Origin: Peronospora farinosa
Taxonomy: Eukaryota; Oomycota; Peronosporomycetes; Peronosporales; Peronosporaceae
Length of the DNA stretch: 64,000 nucleotides
Direction of reading: 5' to 3'
Assembly (NCBI GenBank): GCA_947646735.1
Contig: CANTFK010000580.1
Span: 248,001 to 312,000 of the forward strand
The notes beneath the pieces were generated by a model that was not told where the DNA came from, searched no databases, and saw only the letters and a program-made list of their open reading frames with translations. Every line of letters starts with the position of its first letter. The first letter of the stretch is position 1. Both the position numbers and the translations under genes were made by a program. Below are positions 1 to 8,939 of this stretch, one piece after another.

Positions 1-920
1 TAGGTTTCTCTTCAATCAGTTCAACCTCGACCATGTTGACCGGGCCCCTCCCAAGGTCCGTTCGGCCCTTCGATCCTTTGTTTTTTTCTTCTTGAGTCAC
101 TGTCGATCGGTATTCTAGTGGCTCTTCAGTCTTGTGTTCCTTCTTGACTTGAACATCTTTATCTTCTAAGGATCCGCGGTGAAATCCCGCGTCTTCCGAA
201 GATCCGGGCACGCGCACCATTGTGGTGGAGTGGGCTCTCAAAATTGTATGATGAGACCCCAATAAAACTCACTATGCCGGATTGCCGACAGTCGGAGGGG
301 TACCCCGATGCCGCGTATGGACCTTCTTCTCACCTTGTGTACCCGTCGGCTGGCGGGTTTCACTCTTTGGAGGACTTGGTGACGATGTAGATGTCTGCTT
401 TGAGGGAGGTAGACCTGGGCGGCCTCGAGTGGATATGCTTCACTCGGTGGGCCGGTAGGTGGCCACTCGATCGACCTTGTCGAGATTGGGCTTAGAGCCA
501 AATTCTCCAGGGAGCTTGTCGTCTGTGGCCTTTTCCTTCTTGTTCAAGGGGTATAAACCATTTGACCTTTACTTTGCTCCCGGACCGTGAGGTAAGGGAG
601 ACCACTTCCGATAGCGGGTCTTGGGGGGTGTTGCTACTCGAACGAGCTCACAGGCATAATATGTCCTGGAGCTCTATTCGCGCTTGAACTTAACCACGGA
701 ACTGTCATAAACGGAGGGGGTCCAAATTATATCCCTTCCCGGAACAGGTGGTAGCTTAAAGCAAGCTCTTCTTGGGCGACGAAGACTTGCCAAGTAGATC
801 GCAAATTGAGTAGTATTTAATATAGTCCTATCCTTCAGACTCCTTTACTCTATCCTTGCCTGAAGCTCTGGTCCTTGCGTCGACATGTCTGATCCTTGAG
901 TTAACTCGTCAGGAGTGGCT
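1..920. other. repeat-derived DNA without a supported gene
   Basis: No convincing coding region is visible on either strand. Positions about 200-400, read on the minus strand, match 8050-8270 read on the plus strand. The two share an exact 19-base block, GACGGGTACACAAGGTGAG, and the motif CCACTCCACCACA. This piece therefore belongs to the same unnamed repeat family as the segment that splits the Gypsy gag at 6900-8280, in inverted orientation. Confidence 0.5.
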
Positions 921-1345
921 GAACCCCGAGGGGCCGAGGTCGACCGACGAGGGACCCAGGTCTACCAATGATGAACCATGGTCTACCAATGAGGAACCAT
1001 GGTCTACCAATGAGGGACCATGGTCTACCAACGAGGGACCGGGTCGACCGACGAGGGACCCAGGTCTACCAATGAGGAACCATAGTCTACCAATGAGGGA
1101 CCATGGTCTACCAACGAGGGACCGGGTCGACCGACGAGGGACCCTGGTCTACCGATGAGGAATAGAGGTCGACTGACAAAGAAAAGGAACCCAGGTCTAC
1201 CAACGTGGGATCGGGTCGACCAACGTGGGATCGGGTCGACCAACGAGGGAGCGAGCCTATCGACGAGGGGCCGTGGTCGACCGACGAGGGACCCAGGTCT
1301 ACCAACGAGGGACCGAGGCGACCAATAAAGGACCATGGTCAACTC
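921..1345. repeat. 21-bp minisatellite
   Basis: The stretch is a degenerate tandem array with a unit of about 21 bp, of the form GAGGGACCATGGTCTACCAAC. Variants contain GGGTCGACCGAC or CCCAGGTCTACC. Because 21 is a multiple of three, long open frames run through it on both strands with seven-residue periodicity (for example GPWSTNE). These frames are by-products of the repeat and not genes. Confidence 0.85.
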
Positions 1346-1508
1346 TTTTCGGTACCGGTTAGCCAGTACCCTGATCTTATGTGGGTCCTGCAGATTCTTT
1401 TTTCGCCAACTGTCGCTTCCCCTCGAGGCCCCTATATCTCTTGTCTCTTTTCCCTGATACACGGTCCTTCATACTCCGAATCCAACTGGATTTTGGGGTC
1501 TCCATATC

Positions 1509-2403
1509 TCCAAGACAAGCCCTTCAACACAAAGCTGCCACGTACCTCACGGGCACACCTTCAAGCAGCGCGAGGAAGCGGTTAAACCGTCTTACCTCCG
1601 CGTGCGGTTGTGGTTGCGTTAGTCGGTCGCTTTAAGCGCCGTACTAAAGTGTTGGCGGTCACTTAGAGAATATGACTGCGACGCCATCACCTCCACCCTA
1701 AGGTGGGGATGGGACACACCCCTTATTACACTATAAAGATTTTCGGCTAGGGGGGCTCCAGCCGCCCAACTATCACACACCATATGGTGCGGTTTGGCAG
1801 GCGGCCGACCATTGGGTGGTTGCTTGTCGACTATATTTATCTATCTCCGGCGATCTGTAATCGAAACCTGTTCACCGCAGGTATCGATCCAGGTACCTCC
1901 CGGTCCCAGTGTCAGTGCTAGACCACTACACCCCTGGGGTCGGTTGGCGGCCACTTAGAGCGGTCCGCGCAACGAACAACTAAGAGGTACCTCACTTACG
2001 CCACGCAGAAGCTTATCAAGCTTCTCGTGCGCAGTGGGCAATAGAAAGTAAATTCAAGACTGTCTTATATTTAATAGATTTTAACTAAATATAAGTTTAA
2101 CTACTGATTGGCTACTTATGCAAAGATTAGATACGCGTCTTATTAGAAGCGTATCCTTACGTGCGAGCTTAAAATATATTTAAGCTCGCTGGTGATGTCT
2201 GTTTGAAGCGTCACCATGACGCCCAGTCCCAACTGGCGTCATCCTCGTTGAATGTGAATCCATCCATGGATATCACATTCACGAGGGTGGATCACATTGA
2301 TGTGCCACACCCAAATAGTAGGCCTAAGGCACCTCGTACCCATTTAGACCTGCCTGTTATGTATTCGATACTTAACGAACCGTGTAACCTTTAACCCGTT
2401 ACA
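1509..2403 (-). repeat. Gypsy-type LTR (family G), interrupted by a SINE
   Basis: On the minus strand the copy starts TGTAACGGGTTAAAGG at 2403 and can be followed to about 1509. It is colinear with the solo LTR at 35810-36406 (minus) and with the Gypsy 5' LTR at 5709-6307 (plus). Shared blocks include the ATTGGCTA region, the GCGTATCC motif and a CACATTCACGAGGGTGGATCACATTG block. Without the inserted SINE and its duplication the copy is about 600 bp, like its relatives. The lower-coordinate end is worn and its exact limit is uncertain. No target duplication was found, so it may be truncated or the remnant of a larger element. Confidence 0.7.
1669..1942 (-). mobile_element. tRNA-derived SINE with 18-bp target duplication
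   Basis: This 274-bp block is absent from the homologous LTR at 35810-36406. It is flanked by an 18-bp direct repeat with one mismatch: GTTGGCGGTCACTTAGAG at 1651-1668 and GTTGGCGGCCACTTAGAG at 1943-1960. The minus strand begins with a tRNA-like 5' part containing GTGTAGTGGTCTAGCAC (box A region). About 35 nt later comes GGATCGATACC, which matches box B GGTTCGANNCC at most positions. There is no poly-A tail. RNA polymerase III transcription is inferred from the boxes. It is not a functional tRNA gene because the anticodon arm does not pair. Confidence 0.7.
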
Positions 2404-2610
2404 TGACCAGTGCGACAACAGTCACCTTCATTCCGTTGGTAAAGTGGGATGTACTGGACGTAACATCAGGCAGGCAAATTGTAAAATGATAAGGCTGTAT
2501 GAACACTTGAATTGGTTAGACGCCTACAAACATTCTTGTGTGTCTAATGAATCTTGACTTTCACTCTACGAAATTGGGATAGTACACGCGCAAAATGAAA
2601 TTTCACAGCT
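2404..2610. other. non-coding stretch
   Basis: No gene, repeat boundary or RNA gene was recognised between the LTR and the hairpin. Confidence 0.4.
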
Positions 2611-2698
2611 ACGACATAGATACGAGTGGTAGTAGATTCTGGCCTACAGTTCTGCCTATCTGTATGCCAGAATCTACTACCACTCGTATCTTCGTCGT
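2611..2698. repeat. long near-perfect hairpin (inverted repeat)
   Basis: Arms 2619-2643 and 2666-2690 are exact reverse complements over 25 bp. Pairing continues outward to 2611/2698 with two mismatches and inward with five more pairs (2645-2649 with 2660-2664). The 88-nt segment therefore folds as a stem of about 39 positions with a 10-nt terminal loop. The palindrome is why short ORFs on both strands share the peptide DTSGSRFW. It could be a small-RNA precursor, a miniature inverted-repeat relic or a recent inverted duplication; the sequence alone does not decide. Confidence 0.8.
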
Positions 2699-3285
2699 GG
2701 GTATTGGTACTTGCTTGGTTAACATGTCTATGCGTTACGCACGCATACACTTGGTCTATGGGAGTAATGGTGCTACTTAACAACTACCTTCAGTGTAGAA
2801 ATAAGCGAGATACCTACATTGGCGTTACAAGGATCGACTTGATAGGCTTTACGGATTTGATGCTTGGACAAGGGCTATAGTTAGAAAAGCTTTGTTGTCG
2901 TCCATCTCTTACCTGCAGCTAGCGTCTTATTCAGCGCCTCCTATGTTCACAACACTCAGCCAAGTGCGTCGCCGTCCGCAAAGTCTTACACACTGAGCCG
3001 CAGCGCTTTCGAGCTGTCGACATCGTTTCTGGAGCTGTCACATGTGTGCTTGAAACTCCTGAAGTGCAAAAATGACTTGCAAGAGCTCAGAGCTGGCACA
3101 AGCTCTGGAACATCTTGTCCTTGGCTCAGTCCAACGACATGCTAGAAACGTGGCGGTAAACAATTTACTGACCAGATGCAAATGTTTGTGTAGCTCGATG
3201 CAATTGCAGTTGCAAGAGATGACGGGACAGGTGCATTAGAATCAGGTGTTGGAGCTGACCAAGAACACAATTCCGACGGTCATTA
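2699..3285. other. non-coding or decayed sequence
   Basis: No intact reading frame. The last 250 bases may be the decayed 5' part of the pseudogene that follows, but I could not fix a continuous frame. Confidence 0.4.
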
Positions 3286-4030
3286 ATGTCGGTAGGGCCA
3301 GCAGTTGGAGTGCTAACGCACCACCTTTTGTGCCAAAACACACAACAGCAATATAAACAGCCACTCCCGCCACCACCTCCTTCGGCTGTGGATCAGTCGA
3401 CCGTGACGGTATTGAGTGACAGAATCTTAACGTTGGAAGGACGACAGAGTGCATCTCAGTCGAAGTTGGCACAGATTGCAAAGGTTTTGGGGATTGATGC
3501 TGGGAAACCGGGGAAACACAGTCTAGCAAAGCATTTGGTGCGACGCTGCATGATGAAGTAGATGTAAAGGTGCAGGAGGATTGACCGGATCTGAGGCGGA
3601 GAATAGGACTGCATTAGGAGATGTTGGAGCGGGCGACGTGGGGAACGATGAGCAACAGGCTGTATCTATGAATACGGTTCTCGAAGCGTTAGCAGGTGAG
3701 CATGAGGCGTCTTTGGCACGGCTGAGCGGATCGTTTGAATAAGTGCTGGCGGAGGAGGCACGGCAGCGAGCAGCACTCGAAGCTCGCGTTCGATCCCACC
3801 TAGCGTAGCATGAAGAGTGGATGCAGCAGCTCGGGGATGCTTTTGGATCGTCCCACGACCCGGAGCATGACCAGGACTTCGGACGCAAAGACTTGAAAGC
3901 TGTTGACAGTAAACTTGCAGCACTGGAACGAAGGTGCGAAGAAAGCCGTGAGTGTTATAAGCGTTTAGATCGATCGTTAATCTCTGGCACTTTGCCAGTG
4001 GTAGGGAAAAGAGAAACTAAATGTATTTAG
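3286..4030 (+). pseudogene. broken coiled-coil (gag-like?) protein
   Basis: A recognisable protein can be read across this stretch with a frame change near 3540. In-frame stops fall near 3582, 3740 and 3808. The first part has a proline run followed by a helical segment (LSDRILTLEGRQSASQ). The second part is rich in Glu, Arg, Ala and Leu and looks like a coiled coil (LAGEHEASLARLSGSFE, then KAVDSKLAALERRCEESREC). It resembles the N-terminal helical part of an oomycete retroelement gag, but no zinc knuckle or catalytic motif is present. A dead host gene cannot be excluded. The family is not recognised. Confidence 0.5.
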
Positions 4031-4189
4031 ATCTTATGATCTTCCATTATCTCGTTTATTCGTTACCAAAGATCACTCATGTAAACTCATGGGGTGCTCC
4101 GTCCGTTACTAGGACCGCGCCTCTGGAACTTCACCAGTCGCGCTCTTTTTTCCTCACCAGTCGCACTTTTTCAACACTCCTTCCCCAGA

Positions 4190-4420
4190 TGTCTTTAAAC
4201 AGCGAGATTAGCTTGCGTAGCTCCGTCAATCGAGGCGCAGCGATTGTTTTGGTGAGAAGATCATCTCGCATAAAGCGTGACTCGCAATACCACCTTGATC
4301 ACCTTGCTGTAATCATTAATGAAGTTGAGACGCACAGCGATGTGCTTCGCCCTTCTCGCACTGTCTTTACCTTGTATTTGCCTAATCGCAGGTTGATTGT
4401 CGACATGCATCAGCATCGGC
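4190..4420 (-). pseudogene. Copia RNase H fragment, second copy
   Basis: The minus strand encodes a Copia RNase H tail (LMHVDNQPAIRQIQGKDSARR, then AKHIAVRLNFINDYSKV) and ends in an in-frame stop. The same domain region occurs again just upstream on this strand (4430-5088, with MHVDNQVANRQ). The fragment is therefore a partial second copy from a related element and not a continuation of the first. Nothing before the RNase H core is present. Confidence 0.7.
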
Positions 4421-4429
4421 TTAGCCACG

Positions 4430-5708
4430 CACACACCGAATTCGCCAAAGGCGTACTAAGGAGCGCAACGTTACCAGTTTGGGCAGATCAATTGCCTTCG
4501 TAAGCAGATCCGCGAGCATTAGACTCCGATATTACATACTGCGCGAGGACGATACCGCGCCTAGCATAGTTGCATACAAACTTGACTTGAACTTTTAATG
4601 TGTTTCACCTTGAGTGACGACGTTTCAATTTCAAGCTGTCGGTTTGCCACCTGGTTATCGACGTGCATCAGCATTGGCAGCTTTGGTGCCATGCCATTCT
4701 CGGTCAGCATCTCGCGCACGCCCAGTAGCTCGCGAGTGACTTCTGACGTCGCGACGAAATCAGCTTTCATTATCGAGAGGGAGACGCCGCCTTGTTTATT
4801 AGCACTCCAGCTCACCGCCATGCCGTTGAGAATAATGATCCCGCCGGTCTGATACTTTCGGTCGCTCTTGCCCGCAGCAAAGTCGGAGTAGCTATAAGAC
4901 ACGAGCTTGGTCGACGCGCGCTCACTGTTGCTCGGCTTCATGTTTATCTTCACTTTCTTCTTTCCCTTTCGGTAACGAGCCACCCGATTCGAGAGCTTCC
5001 AATAGATTGGAGCCGTGGTAAATGCGTTTGTCGCGTCGTCTCGTAAACAACAAAAGCAATGTCGGGTCGCGTGCACCTTGCGACTCAAAGCTGAGACCCG
5101 ACATGCGACTGAAAGTCCTTAACCGTTGGCATCTCATTCGTGCTCGTGGCCTCGAGCAGCACGCTGTCGACCCTTTGCACTTCATAACAGTCGGCGCCGA
5201 TCGGAGCGAGAGTTAAGTTAGCGTCCGTGGGACCATGTTCACGTATCAAGTCGCTGATCGCCTCCTCCTGGTCCAGAGTGTAGTCACCGTCGCCGTCAAG
5301 TGCCACTCTCACGCCGAGAAACTTACTCACATGGCCGAGGTCCTTAATCGACAGGCTTGCGAGGCTGGCGAAGAAACGATCGACCGCAGCTGCATTGGTA
5401 CCAACGGCAAGTAGGTCGTCGACGTTCACTCCCACCATGACGGTGTGTTCTAATCATGTTTTCAATAAGGCACATCTCTAACACACACTGTGTAAAGCCC
5501 GCGTTGCACAGCTTCGCATGCAGAAGCTGGCTCCAAAATCGATCTGCTTTCTTGAGGCCGTACAAACTCTTTCGAAGATCGAGTACTAGCTCCTTCCATT
5601 CTTGCCGCACCAAGCATCCTCAGTGTCGCTTCGTCGACGACCATGGCTTGTGGCACTTGAAACAGTATTTCCAGGTAAGACTCCTTTTTCGCCTTTACAT
5701 ACGCATTC
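4430..5708 (-). pseudogene. Copia D reverse transcriptase-RNase H relic
   Basis: On the minus strand the order is an RT segment (NAYVKAKKES, then KSLYGLKKADRFWSQLL), the RT active site as VNVDDLL in place of YVDDLL (about 5425), RT thumb and connection, then RNase H (YSYSDFAAGKSDRK, LSIMKADFVATSEV) to about 4430. Several frameshifts and stops make it non-functional. It is cut abruptly at 5708, where a Gypsy LTR begins. The missing upstream part of this element is probably the gag relic on the same strand at 8940-10175, the integrase region having been lost. Confidence 0.85.
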
Positions 5709-6307
5709 TGTGATAGGGCGTCTAGTTACACGCAAACATTAATTAATATCCTTAATGTTTGGTCTAAAAGTATCCATGATTACTTTTGACCTGTCACTTG
5801 GGTGCGATACACAAACGTGATCCACTCTCGTGAATGGATATCCATTTATGGATTCACATGGGAAGGGATGACGCTAGTTGAAGCTAGGCATCGCGACGTC
5901 TCAGAAGGACGTCAGTTGCGATCTTAAATCTAGATTTAAGTTCATGCGACAGGATACGCTTCTAAAGAGTCGCGTATCCGATCTATATATATATATAGCC
6001 AATCAGTAGTTAAGTTTGTATTTAATTATAATTCATTAAATATAGCTCAGTCTTGAATTTGCAAAATCGAAAGCACCGTGCACGAGAAGCTAAAGAAGCT
6101 TCTGCGTGACGTCGGTGACTTCTTGTCTTAGAAGTTCATTGCAATATCGCTTAAGCGAGAGGCAACTGGTGGTAATACTGCTTAAGCAGTCGACCAACCG
6201 CATATCCACCTTCGCACGCGAAGGTAAGACGATTTAACCGCTTCCTCGCTTGTGGTGAAGGTGTGTGCTAGTAGCACGAGGAAACTTCGTAGAAGTGCCC
6301 GTCTACA
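5709..6307 (+). repeat. 5' LTR of a Gypsy element (family G)
   Basis: The repeat starts TGTGATAGGG and ends GTCTACA (TGT...ACA ends), 599 bp. It matches the solo LTR at 35810-36406 (597 bp) in reverse orientation. It is followed by TTGGTAGCACTTG, a plausible primer-binding site, and then by a gag frame from 6347. It contains a short (TA)n run near 5985 and GACGTC motifs near 5897-5915. Its insertion cuts the Copia D reverse transcriptase. No 3' LTR partner is seen in the window. Confidence 0.8.
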
Positions 6308-6896
6308 CTTGGTAGCACTTGTTGGTCCTTCCCACGACCCGTCTCTATGAGCGTGCGTGTGGATACGATGTCCCTCAACGTGGATTGGTGGGATTTTTCC
6401 CACCTCTCCCAACATCATAGGGAGGTGGCAGAGCATATGGCGCAGGGACTTGGTAAACAAGCCCTGGTCAACCTCTTGCATTGTCCTCCTAAACGACATG
6501 TTGCTCAGTTGGAGAAATTCGAGGCGTTTGTGCTTGGACAGCGTAAAAAGCGTCCGAGGCAAACAACCAATCCACGGCTGAGTCCATCAGTAAGAGTCAG
6601 GATGAGCTTAGGCTTGAGCAGGCACGTAATGAGGCTCTCAACAGAACTGTTGAGACGCTCTCTGCCCGGCCTGCTCAACCGAGGCCCATTCGGATGGACC
6701 CTCCGAAGTTTGATGGAACTAGCTCTCACACGATTGTTCACTGGCTTTTAGCAGTTGAGCAATGTGGAGTGGCGCAGCTCATCGAAGACGACACCAGAAT
6801 GGTGTCGTATGCCATGTCCAACTTGCGTGGCAAAGCGTCAGAGTGGGACTACTCTGCGCTGATGGCAAATGCTGATGCGTTTCTGTGGAGAAGTGC

Positions 6897-8278
6897 CAGA
6901 GAAATGGGGGGCCCTTCGTAGTTATTATAATAACTGGCGTGAAAGATCTCGGTCACTCTCTTGAATGAGTGACAGGGAGTGACCAGGGTCCCGAACTGGT
7001 CCAAGGCCACGAGTTCGGAGAAGATACTAGGATGTCCTACACTACAGACCAAAGGACCAGTGCTTCTAGGACAGCTTAAGTTGACCCCAGGTAACAGGTG
7101 GGTCCCAGACAACAGGTGGACCCAGGCGACCGGTGGACCCCAGGCAACAGGTTGACCCAGACAACAGGTGGACCCAGGTGACCGGTGGACCTCAGGGGAC
7201 AGGTTGACCCAGATGACAGGTGGACCCCAGGTAACATGTGGACCCCAGGCAACATGCGGACCCCAGGTAACAGGGGCCCCGGGGTACCAGGATACCGGGG
7301 CCCAGAGAAATCGAGGTACCAGGGTGACGGGGTACAGGGGCCCAGGGGTACAGGGTACCGAGGCCCAGGGGTACCAGGGTGCCGGGGTACCAGGGCCCAG
7401 GGAAACCGAGGTACCGGGGTACCAGGGCCCAGGGGCCCTGGGGTACAGGGGCCCTGGGGTACAGGGGCCCAGGGGTACAGGGGCTCAGGGGTACCGGGGT
7501 ACCGGGGCCCAGGGTACCGAGGCCCAGGGGTACCAGGGCCAATGTCCGAGGGTGCAGAACCGGTACACAGAATATCGAAGATTACAGAAAGTACAGGGTA
7601 CCAAGGAGCCAGTCCTTCCTCCAAGAGTCGGCACGTGGCACTATCCAGATCAAAAGGTTAGGGTTAGGAAAGAAAAGCATACAAGGTATAAGGTAAATAA
7701 ACACACTCGAATTTGCATTACACGTGGCAGCTTTAAGCGCCCCTCCTAAGCTTCTCCGTCGCCTCACCTCTTCCGGGCGGGATACCCTTTGGCCCCCCGA
7801 CGTCCAGCAGGTGTTAGACGGCTCAAGCAGCGCAAGTTGAACCTCGGGATAGTTGGCCTGAGGTGTCAAGTAAGTGTCAACACTCTACGACCCGCTACAG
7901 GAAGCGGTTTCCCTACGGGGAAGAACACAAAGGGGTCCAAGGACCAAGAACAGTCAGCCACCAAAGGGGTACATAGCACCAGGTGCATCGCTCTCGACTA
8001 AGTCGATTGAGCCCAAGAAACCCGGTCCCAAGTGAAGTATATCCACTCGGGGACCACCAAGTCCAAGAGTTATACAAAGACCAAGTTTAAGTCTTCTACG
8101 TTAACCGAGGAGCAAGACCAGCCAAGCCGACGGGTACACAAGGTGAGACCCAAGGCCAACACGACACGGTATCGGGGTACCCCCTCCGTAAGTCGGCAGT
8201 CCGGCGCTGTGTGTGTTTGTGGATCTCTTACGTTGTTTGAGAATCCACTCCACCACATTTCCATCATGGACGATCTTT
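6897..8278. mobile_element. unclassified 1.4-kb insertion in the Gypsy gag
   Basis: The two halves of the gag can be joined to give a continuous capsid segment (DAFLW before, FKSKICAMYHPP after), so everything between them was inserted. The insert contains the GC-rich minisatellite at 7081-7545 and a 3' part (about 8050-8270) homologous to 200-400 in inverted orientation. No clear target duplication, terminal inverted repeat or coding gene was found. It may be part of another LTR element's leader rather than an autonomous transposon. Confidence 0.55.
7081..7545. repeat. GC-rich minisatellite with two unit types
   Basis: The left part (about 7081-7280) consists of 18-bp units like AACAGGTGGACCCCAGGT. 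The right part (about 7280-7545) consists of short units rich in GGGGCCC and GGTACC palindromes, like GGTACAGGGGCCCAGG. The long Gly-Pro-rich, collagen-like frames on both strands follow from the repeat and are not genes. Confidence 0.85.
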
Positions 8279-8369
8279 AAGTCAAAGATTTGCGCCATGT
8301 ATCATCCGCCTAACAACGAAGTGTTGCTTATGGCGCGCTTCTTTGGAGCACGACAGGCGAAACGCTCTC

Positions 8370-8450
8370 TTGTATAAAATTTTATTATCAAATAAAATAT
8401 TTTTTAATTTAAATTGATTTTTTTTAAAGAATTATTTTTTAAAAATTGTT
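8370..8450. repeat. AT-rich insert in Gypsy gag
   Basis: About 80 bp of almost pure A and T interrupt the gag between the codons for KRSL and NLQEF. The flanking gag is of ordinary composition, so this is a later insertion or expansion. No clear target duplication is visible. Confidence 0.6.
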
Positions 8451-8939
8451 GATAATCTGCAAGAATTTGTGCAGGAGATGCGTTCGTTGTCGGCGTCCAT
8501 TAATGGGAAGCCGATACCGGAACGTATCAAGGTGGCCACGTTCATGAATGGACTTAGGCACGGCCCATCGCATCAGGCCCTTTTTAGTAATGTGCCAGCG
8601 ACGATGGATAGAGGCAATTGACATTGCCTTAGTTGAGGAGCAATCCTACAACAGCGCCTCGGCAACAGCCTATTACAGGCCGTCGTCCGAGAAGTGTGAT
8701 GCCACTTCAATGGAGTTAGGCAATGCAGACGTGTTCTGCTACAATTGCGGCAAGCGAGGACATATGATGGTTCGCTGCTATGCCAAAGTAGCTGCTGGTG
8801 CTAAGGCAGCCAGCAAAAGGTCTCCCAACCCGAAGGGAGGTGCGAAAAACCAGCCTGCACGACGCACGGGTTCAGCACCTGCCCAAGATGGGTCGGGAAA
8901 TGCGGGAGCGCAGTAGGGGCGGGATGCCCTACTGTCGCG

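Larger units (their letters stand above)
6347..8916 (+). pseudogene. Gypsy gag, frameshifted and split by insertions
   Basis: The gag begins with ATG at 6347 (SVRVDTMSLN), shifts frame near 6560 and continues through the capsid-like part (MDPPKFDGTSSHTIVHWL; LRGKASEWDYSALM) to about 6896. It resumes at about 8279 (FKSKICAMYHPPNNEVLL; ARFFGARQAKRSL), is broken by an AT-rich insert at 8370-8450, then continues (NLQEFVQEMRSLSASINGK) to a CX2CX4HX4C zinc knuckle (CYNCGKRGHMMVRC) near 8738. Gag would package the element RNA. Protease, reverse transcriptase and integrase do not follow, so only LTR plus gag survive. Confidence 0.8.

Noticed and set aside
921..1345. CRISPR-like array
   Set aside because: No constant repeat with unique spacers; adjoining degenerate units in a eukaryotic genome.
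856..1585. ORFs of 100-145 residues with repeated peptides
   Set aside because: They are translations of the 21-bp minisatellite, open on both strands because the unit is a multiple of three.
1876..1942. tRNA gene on the minus strand
   Set aside because: Box A and box B resemble a tRNA, but the anticodon arm does not fold; reinterpreted as the 5' part of a SINE.
7655..7670. Telomere-like TTAGGG repeats
   Set aside because: Only about two units (GTTAGGGTTAGG), internal and surrounded by element DNA.
7076..7749. Long Gly-Pro-rich, collagen-like ORFs on both strands
   Set aside because: They follow from the period of the GC-rich minisatellite (no stops in several frames) and have no start context or domain outside it.
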